From contig MHBK01000001.1 in NCBI GenBank assembly GCA_001804865.1, forward strand, positions 62,001-126,000: DNA of 64,000 nt, given 5' to 3'. Origin of the DNA: Lentisphaerae bacterium GWF2_57_35. Its GTDB lineage: Bacteria > Verrucomicrobiota > Kiritimatiellia > CAIQIC01 > GWF2-57-35. Under the pieces are notes generated by a model, which was not told the DNA's origin, ran no database searches, and saw only the letters and a list, made by a program, of their open reading frames with translations. A program made the position numbers and the translations under genes. Positions 52,901-59,988 of this stretch are shown here, piece by piece. How positions within the stretch are numbered: position 1 is the first letter of the stretch; every line of letters begins with the position of its first letter.

Positions 52901-55900
52901 GCCGTCAACCTAGCGGGTCCGACTATAAACGACTGAAGACCTGCTATGACTACGCCATTTACGGACAGCCTTTGGTTGTCGAGAACTTCGGCGAAGTCGA
53001 CGCCCTGAGCGGAAACGATGTTCTTGCCGATAAGGTGCGGGTTGAATTCGGAAACCTGGTGAACGCGTCCAGTTGGGCTTTTGCCCCCGAGTATAAGCGG
53101 GTGAAGGGGACCGACGGCCAGAGCGCCGACTATACCCGAACCGTGACCGAATACTATCGATACAGTTGTTATCCGGACCTAGATCTGGGTTGGGTGGACA
53201 GCGGCTATCTTGCAACGCCTCCCTATTTGAAAGCCGTGTATGAAGAATATAGCGGGCAGCGAATCTATAAGGCAAGATACGGATACGATGCCTACGGCAA
53301 TGTGACGACGATAGTGGACGGCAACGGCAATTGCATTTGGACCTCCTTCGATACCCGGTATCGGAGTTTCCCTGTCGCCAGGACCAACGCAAGCGGCATG
53401 GACTACTATGCCACCCGGACCACGGAAGCGTACGAATACGACGGCCTGATGCGCGCAACCGGCGTCAAAGACGCCAATGGCGTCTGGACTCGTACGGGAT
53501 ACGATGTGTTCGGACGTCCGACCAACGTGATCGCTCATGGCGATTCGCCCTCTTTCCCGACCGTCCTAATGACCTATAATGACTTTGCTTTTCCCAGTTC
53601 ATCGGTCGTCACGCAGCGCCAATATGCGAACTCTTCGGCTACCCTGGCCAGTTACACTTATCGGGACGGCCTGGGCCGGACGATTCAGACCAAGACCCAA
53701 GGCGTCGATACGGACGGCGCGGTCAAGTGGCGAACGGTGGATGTCTGGGATTACTATTCGGGCAATAAACGAATGAGCGAGCAAAGCGCGCCCTATTTCA
53801 GTTCCAGCGCGGCCTACAGCCCCCGCCGCCGGGGCGAGTTCACCAATCAGAGTTTCCTGGCTGCCGGCTGTGGAGCCGTGTCGCTCTCGTACAACCCGAA
53901 CGGGACGTTTTCGGGAACCTACTCTTTTCCCTTGAGGACGGAGCATGTGAACGAAAAGGAGTATGGTTACGCAGAGGAATTTGACGGCTTGGGCCGGGTC
54001 AAAGAAGTGAAAAGCTATTCGGACGAGTCGTTCGACACGGTTTACCGCCGGGACGCCTTTCAGTACGAGACCGCGCGGGGAAATGTGTTGAAGGTCGTCG
54101 AAGATGCCGACGGCGCGCAGATCGTCCACTCCGCTCAGTACGACGCTTTCGGACGGTTGATTTCCGCCGTGGATCCAAACTCCGGCAGCACCAGCTATAC
54201 CTACGATCCCAACGGCAATATGCTCAGCCTCACCGATCCGAAGGGCAAGACCATCTACTATACCTACGGGCCGTTGGATCGGCTTATGAAGGTGATGTAT
54301 CCGGACGGCACGTCGATCTCCAACGTTTACGATCGCTACGTAGGCGAAGTCGCCAGTGGGTTCAGCACGGGACGGTTGACCAGGGTCGTCGATTCCAGCG
54401 GCAGCACGAGCTTCCGGTACGACGGACGCGGCCGAATCGTCAGCGAAGTGAAATTCATCCAGGGCTCGGCCGCCAAGACCAACGCTTACGTCTACGATTC
54501 GATGGATCGTATCGCCCGGATGGTCTATCCGGACGGGTCGGTCGTGAGCAATACGTACGACGGCAATGGATACATCAAGTCGGTCGGCTCGTCCGCGGAC
54601 AAGACCCGCTACTTGATGACCAACACCTATAATGCGCTCGGCCAGATTGTTCTGCACAAACTCGGGAATAAGGCCCAGGATGTGTACGAATATTACACGG
54701 CTGTTCAAGGCAACTACCGGTTGAAGACGGCCCAGACGCGCCAGCAGAACAACACGTTGATCAGGGGCAACAGCTACAACTACGATGCGGTTGGCAATAT
54801 CTCGGAATTGAACGCCAGCACGCCTGACGTAAACTACAGCCAAGCCTACAGCTACGACCCCCAGAACCGCTTGCTGGCGCAGACGTGCTCCACGTATATC
54901 GGCGGACAACTGACCTATTCTTACGACGCCCTGGACAACATCCGCAGCAAGACGACTGACGGAGCCCTGATAACCTACACGTATGATCCGGCCCGTCCGC
55001 ATGCGGTCGCCGGCACCTCGGACCATTGGGTCTATGGCTACGACGCCAACGGCAATATGAACTGCCGGGAACAGTCCGTCGGAGCCCCGCCGCCGCCCCC
55101 GCCGCCGAGTTCGGCTCTGATTGCGCGCTGGACATTCGACGAAGGCAGCGGAGCCTCGGTTCTCGATGTCAGCGGCAACGGGCATCATGGGACGATTCAA
55201 GGCGGCGCCGCCTGGACGGCAGGCCATCCGGGCTCCGCGCTTCGCTTCGATGGCGTGGACGACTTTGTCGCCGTCGCCAATGCGGCGGGCATCCCGGCCG
55301 GCAACGAGCCCTACACCATCGAAGCCTGGATCAAACCGGAATCGATGGGCGCCCGCGGCATCATCGGCTGGGGGCGGTTCGATCAGGCCGGGCAAATGAA
55401 TTCCGTGCGGTTGACGGATTGGGGGTTGTTGAATTCGTGGTTCGCCAACGATCTGTGGGTCAGCGCGCCGGGGCTCCTGGGCAACTGGCATCATGTGGCC
55501 GCGGTGTACGACGGAACGACGCGGTCGGTTTACTTGGACGGCGTATGCATAGGCGCGGATGCGCCGGGGCAACATACGGCAACGGCCGAAAACCTGGTGC
55601 TGGGCCGGGACTGCTTCACCTCGTACTTCCACGGAACGATCGACGAGCTGAGCGTCTGGCGCGGCGCGCGGACGCCAGGCGAAGTGGCCCGCGACAGCGA
55701 ATCGATTCTCAACCCCAGCGGACTGGCGGCGTTGTGGTCCTTCAATGAGAATGGCGGGACAGTCGTGCATGATTCCAGCGGCAACGGCAATCATGGGACG
55801 GTCAACGGCGGCACAATCGACGGCGGGGTTCTGCTGTTGGACGGCGTGGACGATTTCGTGTCGGTGGCGAATCTGACGGGGATACCGGAGGGCAATCAGC

Positions 55901-58893
55901 CCTATACGATCGGGGCCAGCATCCAACCGATGGAAATGGGCGCCCGAGGCATTGTCGGCTGGGGGGTCTATGGCCCCAACAATGGCGCGAATGCGCTGCG
56001 TTTGACGGATGCGGGCGTAGTGAACTATTGGTGGGGGAACGATCTGACGGCGGAGGCCGTATCGCCGGGGACCGTGACGGCTACCTATGACGGCAAGACC
56101 CGGTCGATCTATGTCAACGGCGTGTTGGTCGGCTCGGATACGCCCACCGTCGCGCATGCCGTCATGCCGCAGGGGTTCACGATCGGACGTACGTGCGTCA
56201 GCGAGTACTTCAAGGGGGCCCTAAACGGGGTGGCGATCTGGCGGCGGGCGTTGAGCGCCGATGAAGTGTACCGGAGTTGGGCGGAGGTCAACCAGCCGGC
56301 CTTGGGCGCCCGTTGGACCTTCGACGAAGGCAGCGGCACGACGCTCCATGACGCCAGCGGCAACGGCAATCACGGCGCGATCTCGGGGGCGACTTGGGTG
56401 AAGGGCAAGCAGGGCAATGCGTTGTACTTTGACGGGATCAACGACGTAGTGTCGATGGCCGCCATGACGGGGATTCCCACCAACGACGAGACCTTCTCCA
56501 TCACCGCCTGGATCAAGCCGGAGACGATGCACGAGGGCGGGATCGTGGGGTGGGGGAACTTTACGAATCTGGGCAAGGCGACCGGACTGAAGTTGAGCGT
56601 GGGGGGGCTGATCGATACATGGGGTGTGGACGATCTGGACGTGCCAACCTCAACGCTGATCGGCCGTTGGCATCATGTGGCCGTCACCTTCGACGGGGTC
56701 ACGCGAACGCACACGATCTACCTCGATGGCGCCCCAATCGCCTATGAGATCCCTAGTACAACCCACAACGCGCAGTCAACGAATCTGAAGATCGGCCGGA
56801 CGACCACGCGTCTGGGCGTGAACGAGTTCTTCAAGGGCGCGATCGACGAAGTGGCCGTCTGGCGCGGCGTCCTCTCGGCCGAAGAGGTGTTCTACCAATA
56901 CCAGCAGCTCAACAAGAACCTGCCGGACCTGGCCGCGCGTTGGAAGTTCGATGAAGGCAGCGGTACGACGGTTGCCGATTCCAGCGGCAACGGCAATAAC
57001 GGGACCATCAGCGGCGCGACCTGGGCGCCGGGCGCCGTGCGCAACGGGCTGCGGTTTGACGGAGTGGACGACTTCGTGAATGTCCCGATCTGTTCGGCGT
57101 TGCCCGACGGAGACTGTCCGTACACCGTTGAGGCGTGGATCAAGCCGGAGTCGGCGGCTGGAAGTCACTACGTCGTGATGTGGGGCCAACCGAGATTCAA
57201 CCGGATGAACTCGCTTTGCTACATCGACAACGTGGGCAGCGGCCAGCTCATGGATAGCTGGGGCAGCAGTATGTATCTGTTCGCGGATACGGCGGACCTT
57301 GCCGGCGGCTGGCATCATATCCTGTCTACGTATGACGGAACGAATGTCAGCCTATTCGTGGATGGGAATCTCGCTGCTCGCGACTTGGCCTTCACGTCCC
57401 GACGCTCGTATTGCTTGAACCTGATGCTCGGACGCAAGGGCGATGCGATCGACGGCTACTTCAACTACTTCAAAGGGACGATTGACGAGTTGTGCATCTG
57501 GCGCAAGGCCATGAACGACGACGAGGCCAAACGGCGGTGCGCCGCCACGACGGCCACCTCGTACACGTACGACCACGAGGATCGTCTCGTCAACATCGAG
57601 AGTCCCAGTTTCATCGGAAGCTATGTCTATGACTTCAGCGGCCGACGCGTGAAGAAAACCGAGAGCGGGATCGTCACCTACTACTTCAGCCCGCTGTACG
57701 AAATAGAGAATGGGACCGCCATCAAGTACTACTATGCCGATGGCGAGCTGGTAGCCCAAGACAAGGGCGGAACGCTGACGTATTACCATAGCGATCACTT
57801 GAACAGCATCTCCCGGGTAACCGACGCCGCAGGCAACGAAATCCGCCGGATGGAATACCTGCCCTACGGCCAGACGAACGTTTCTTCGGGCTCCGGCGCC
57901 GAACCAAAATACGCCTATACCGGCCAGGAGAAAGACAGCTCCGGCCTCTACTACTACGGCGCGCGGTTCTACGATCCTGAACTCGGTCGATTCCTGACGC
58001 TAGATCCGTTGGGGGATGATTACTGCTACGCGCTTAATAACCCCATCATGTTCAACGATCCGTCGGGGATGCAGTCGCTGTTCGCGGGCGATTATCAGGT
58101 TAGAGATTCTTATTCGGCGGGAACATTCGCAACAGCGGAAAGCTCCCAGTTCGACAGAGCGCAGTTGAACAGTATGTTGCAGGGTTGCAAGCCTCTTCCG
58201 ATGGAATTCAAGTCGGGTGGGTTCAGTCAAATCCCCGGGTGGGCTCAGTCCAAGTCAGGCGGATTCAGTCCTAGCCCCGAATGGGCTCAGTCCAAGTCGG
58301 GCGGATTCAGCACAAGCCCCGAGTGGGCCCAATCCAAGTCGGGTGGGTTCACGCCATTGCCGGAAGAATGGAGGCGACTGATACAAGCGCCTTGGACGAA
58401 GGAGCGTGGTGTTGGAGTGATCGGCCAGGTAAAAGAATATGGGCGGATTGGCAGCGACTATGATTTAGCTGTGGACTTTACTGGATGGAGGCGGCAGGAG
58501 ATCTACGATGAAATGGCGCGCCTCAGCCGGGAACACCGGACTCGTGGCGGCAAAAAATGGCAAGTCGAGTATGCGATGCTGATTAACAGGGCGGGGAGAC
58601 TGGTCGCGAGGCCGGGATATGGGCGAGGGTACGGTGGGCCGGAAGAAGATGGCTGTCCGATGAGCGTTGTGATCCAGGACGGAGAGAAGTGCATACTTCA
58701 TACCCACTTGGGCAGCGTTGCCCCTAGCATCGATGACGTGTACACAATCACCGGTCACGGATTTAAACGTTTTCACATTGTTCTATGGGAAAATGGGTTT
58801 GGCCGTAGATATAATACGGGCAAACTATTCAAGGCGCATTGGGCAACGGGCGCGATGCAGAAGTACATGAAGAAGAAAGCTGAGAATCCCTAA
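49993..58893 (+). CDS. Giant exported SpvB/TcB-RHS protein with four LamG domains inside the RHS core (2966 aa)
   Basis: The gene looks whole. Regions: signal peptide (about 1-43); SpvB-like region (about 50-370); FG-GAP/VCBS repeats with DINGDGLPD (about 375-790); TcB middle-like domain (about 810-900); YD repeats of the RHS shell (about 1090-1690); PPPPPPP at about 1700; four LamG/concanavalin-like domains (about 1705-2520, each starting W.FDEGSG.TV.D.SGNGNHG); RHS resuming at TSYTYDHEDRLV (about 2522) and ending YDPELGRFLTLDPL with the NDPSG cap near 2688; then a variable C-terminal domain (2690-2966) with four KSGGFS linker repeats and HTHLGSVAPSIDD (H2903). The RHS shell normally encloses its C-terminal domain. 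Secretion route and target are unknown. Confidence 0.85.
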   Translation: MQLSKTSLVRYAPGRRRLHHIINSALRRRLAVLLGMVAASGYAEDLLLERVTEATTATYVLGACGAGAQGAGSSVGASGAVEYRFPMGDVTAVYSSDQGWSIGGGSVIERSSKWGVPTYTANDLFMLDGEEMAVYMGFYHTSRENYLRIRQQNAGGADSWWQVEAQDGTVSKYGITADSRIEGIGKAATQPRAWAISEARNVLRGTLVKYVYEEDAATGSFYLSKIISGKIGAASANGFASTTLTYEEKPASECGWNYRPGCAVKNHKRATWVTRRIGCDSNGNGGSAVEAFKIDWVQSALMGRSLVKAITPYGADLVKQLPSTRFEYPTLAEMTLGYEATGRDWPNAGGDPYIERIWSGLDTEPCMNRLTALMDINGDHLPDKVWCDSSARMWVRRNTGAGFEANDQEWQNARAWLRKQYVPREKSNNETISKMTGFQIPTRREGNGCDIAGVAASYYKNCYAYSKTHQDMMDLNGDGLPDQIFQDYTTAYIRRNNGTSGFQAEEWWGPGNMMCWNVIRQTQWSDYRDVPGTIYIDMLDINGDGLPDKVADANDGVIYVSFNTRTGFRDWEVWAGGQSDPLFQKALRKTVFQKVTTCLTGGYESCSGGRAFVATKRYGVFVADGQLTIADINGDGLQDKVACEAGKTWVSLNTGRGFADRIEWVNGSPGGFSHTESTEATLDERDQYFRDGRLPNQDYEDITLREFLDINGDGLPDQVWADNSTIRARINTGTGFLPEMAWGITPVNALRKSSVQIRSTTNIGRDDRVYFDMADMNGDGVLDLVHQNGGGMSVYLGRALWPSDMALKRVTNSLGGAVEYSYKPADRTMGVVYPLNRWVVNAVTAKDGLGGVESTSYQFSDPAFSASTKEDRGFGRVVQIDPAGNKTETFYCQDDVLAGLVQKQIVRDADGNMYSYVYNTYEDFEHRPNHWGNGITNARPLAGPAVYVKAPKLVQQDTYLIDGQMLADQGRQPSGSDYKRLKTCYDYAIYGQPLVVENFGEVDALSGNDVLADKVRVEFGNLVNASSWAFAPEYKRVKGTDGQSADYTRTVTEYYRYSCYPDLDLGWVDSGYLATPPYLKAVYEEYSGQRIYKARYGYDAYGNVTTIVDGNGNCIWTSFDTRYRSFPVARTNASGMDYYATRTTEAYEYDGLMRATGVKDANGVWTRTGYDVFGRPTNVIAHGDSPSFPTVLMTYNDFAFPSSSVVTQRQYANSSATLASYTYRDGLGRTIQTKTQGVDTDGAVKWRTVDVWDYYSGNKRMSEQSAPYFSSSAAYSPRRRGEFTNQSFLAAGCGAVSLSYNPNGTFSGTYSFPLRTEHVNEKEYGYAEEFDGLGRVKEVKSYSDESFDTVYRRDAFQYETARGNVLKVVEDADGAQIVHSAQYDAFGRLISAVDPNSGSTSYTYDPNGNMLSLTDPKGKTIYYTYGPLDRLMKVMYPDGTSISNVYDRYVGEVASGFSTGRLTRVVDSSGSTSFRYDGRGRIVSEVKFIQGSAAKTNAYVYDSMDRIARMVYPDGSVVSNTYDGNGYIKSVGSSADKTRYLMTNTYNALGQIVLHKLGNKAQDVYEYYTAVQGNYRLKTAQTRQQNNTLIRGNSYNYDAVGNISELNASTPDVNYSQAYSYDPQNRLLAQTCSTYIGGQLTYSYDALDNIRSKTTDGALITYTYDPARPHAVAGTSDHWVYGYDANGNMNCREQSVGAPPPPPPPSSALIARWTFDEGSGASVLDVSGNGHHGTIQGGAAWTAGHPGSALRFDGVDDFVAVANAAGIPAGNEPYTIEAWIKPESMGARGIIGWGRFDQAGQMNSVRLTDWGLLNSWFANDLWVSAPGLLGNWHHVAAVYDGTTRSVYLDGVCIGADAPGQHTATAENLVLGRDCFTSYFHGTIDELSVWRGARTPGEVARDSESILNPSGLAALWSFNENGGTVVHDSSGNGNHGTVNGGTIDGGVLLLDGVDDFVSVANLTGIPEGNQPYTIGASIQPMEMGARGIVGWGVYGPNNGANALRLTDAGVVNYWWGNDLTAEAVSPGTVTATYDGKTRSIYVNGVLVGSDTPTVAHAVMPQGFTIGRTCVSEYFKGALNGVAIWRRALSADEVYRSWAEVNQPALGARWTFDEGSGTTLHDASGNGNHGAISGATWVKGKQGNALYFDGINDVVSMAAMTGIPTNDETFSITAWIKPETMHEGGIVGWGNFTNLGKATGLKLSVGGLIDTWGVDDLDVPTSTLIGRWHHVAVTFDGVTRTHTIYLDGAPIAYEIPSTTHNAQSTNLKIGRTTTRLGVNEFFKGAIDEVAVWRGVLSAEEVFYQYQQLNKNLPDLAARWKFDEGSGTTVADSSGNGNNGTISGATWAPGAVRNGLRFDGVDDFVNVPICSALPDGDCPYTVEAWIKPESAAGSHYVVMWGQPRFNRMNSLCYIDNVGSGQLMDSWGSSMYLFADTADLAGGWHHILSTYDGTNVSLFVDGNLAARDLAFTSRRSYCLNLMLGRKGDAIDGYFNYFKGTIDELCIWRKAMNDDEAKRRCAATTATSYTYDHEDRLVNIESPSFIGSYVYDFSGRRVKKTESGIVTYYFSPLYEIENGTAIKYYYADGELVAQDKGGTLTYYHSDHLNSISRVTDAAGNEIRRMEYLPYGQTNVSSGSGAEPKYAYTGQEKDSSGLYYYGARFYDPELGRFLTLDPLGDDYCYALNNPIMFNDPSGMQSLFAGDYQVRDSYSAGTFATAESSQFDRAQLNSMLQGCKPLPMEFKSGGFSQIPGWAQSKSGGFSPSPEWAQSKSGGFSTSPEWAQSKSGGFTPLPEEWRRLIQAPWTKERGVGVIGQVKEYGRIGSDYDLAVDFTGWRRQEIYDEMARLSREHRTRGGKKWQVEYAMLINRAGRLVARPGYGRGYGGPEEDGCPMSVVIQDGEKCILHTHLGSVAPSIDDVYTITGHGFKRFHIVLWENGFGRRYNTGKLFKAHWATGAMQKYMKKKAENP
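58210..58374 (+). repeat. 42-bp tandem repeat inside the RHS C-terminal region
   Basis: Four 14-residue units of the type KSGGFSPSPEWAQS begin at 58210, 58252, 58294 and 58336 (the last partial). They form a flexible linker between the RHS cap and the C-terminal domain. Near-identity between units suggests recent slippage or unequal recombination. Confidence 0.85.
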
Positions 58894-58899
58894 CCAAGG

Positions 58900-58978
58900 A
58901 CCGCTCGGGGTCACTGCCGCTCGGGGTCACAGCCGCACGGGGTCCAGCCGCACGGGGTCAGTGCCGCTCGGGGTCAGG
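58900..58978. repeat. Five tandem units of GCCGCTCGGGGTCA type
   Basis: Five 15-16-bp units of the type RCCGCWCGGGGTCAN lie between the RHS stop and the next gene. Function unknown. They give a GC-rich spacer in the 185-bp gap. Confidence 0.8.
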
Positions 58979-59078
58979 CATAGACAATAGACTTAGAGGG
59001 AGTGCTCTTTGAAACAGTGCAGGGCGAAAAGCTTTGGGAAGCAATTGGATCGCGGAGAGATAGAAGAGAAAGCGGTAT

Positions 59079-59621
59079 ATGGCGACTTATGAAATTCGGC
59101 GGATAACGTGTTCGAAGTGCGGGCGGAAGGTCGTTTGGGGGTTTCGGCGGTTTGGGCCGGCGCGGGTTTGTTGCGGGCGCTGCCAGGCGCTCCTGATTAC
59201 AGATTTCGAATCCGATTGGATGCAGCCGTTTCCTTCGTGGGGGCGGGGGGACTCGTGGTTGAATTCCAACAAGCTCTGGCTTGCGTTGGCCGAAGTCATG
59301 GTTCCTTCATGGATCGGTGTTCCAGGGTTGATCGGATTTGTCTTTCATATGTTTATTTTCGCTGTGGTCCTGGGGGCGGCGACTCTGGCGGCCGTGCCGG
59401 TCGCGCAGTGGGCGTCGTCGTTGACCGAGCCCGGTCTGCATCACAATCTGCTGGTTCGCTCCTTCGGGCATTTGCTCAACTTCGGCGCCATGCTGGCGGT
59501 CATCTGTTTTTATCCGGTTCTCCTGCTCGGGAGGCTGCATCTTCTGGTGCGCGAAGCGAACGAATACTATCGCACCCAGACTCCGCCGGTTTGGAGGCGA
59601 CGGCCCGCGTTTTTCGGTTAG
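59079..59621 (+). CDS. Zinc-ribbon membrane protein downstream of the RHS gene
   Basis: 180 aa. The N-terminal zinc ribbon uses C11/C14 and C32/C35 (CSKC and CGRC). Two hydrophobic segments follow (about 85-112, IGFVFHMFIFAVVLGAATLA; about 133-158, LNFGAMLAVICFYPVLLLGR). Family not recognised. Genes directly after RHS toxins often encode immunity proteins, and a membrane protein would fit a toxin acting at the envelope, but the 185-bp gap and the zinc ribbon are not typical. An unrelated membrane protein is equally possible. Confidence 0.6.
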   Translation: MATYEIRRITCSKCGRKVVWGFRRFGPARVCCGRCQALLITDFESDWMQPFPSWGRGDSWLNSNKLWLALAEVMVPSWIGVPGLIGFVFHMFIFAVVLGAATLAAVPVAQWASSLTEPGLHHNLLVRSFGHLLNFGAMLAVICFYPVLLLGRLHLLVREANEYYRTQTPPVWRRRPAFFG

Positions 59622-59845
59622 AGCGGATGGCGCCGGATTCGCCGGACGTATCGCGATGCGCGCCTCTGCATAAGACCGGCTTTTTCAGGCTTGCATTAGC
59701 ATGACGCTATTAACTAATATTTAGTCAGTCTGGAAAAAATGAAGTATCCTTTGGCAGTCGACGAATAGGCAACCATTTCGCCATGCCTGACGCATGGCGG
59801 CAATAACAAGGGCGATTGCATTGCGTAGGGCGCGGCGGGGGAAAA

Positions 59846-59985
59846 GTTGAAGACAGTGCAACATGGAACCAACGATAAGGACAGCCGGGCGTTGCCAGCT
59901 GCTCTTTGCTTCGGCTTGACCCCAGCATCCGCCACACGGGAAGCGTCGCCCCATTCGTAGAGCGAATCCATAAAACAAGGAGATC
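59846..59985 (+). pseudogene. Decayed copy of the AraC gene 5' end
   Basis: About 138 bp line up with 49435-49572 (the upstream bases and first 45 codons of the AraC gene). Shared blocks include ATCAACGATAA/ACCAACGATAA, TCCGCCAC and GAGCGAATCCA, at almost the same spacing (111 versus 112 bp). The reading frame is lost and the helix-turn-helix part is missing. It stops just before the beta-helix gene's AAGGAG. The rest of the 59622-59988 gap holds a GCCATGC/GCATGGC hairpin and an AT-rich stretch near 59711. Confidence 0.65.
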
Positions 59986-59988
59986 GTC

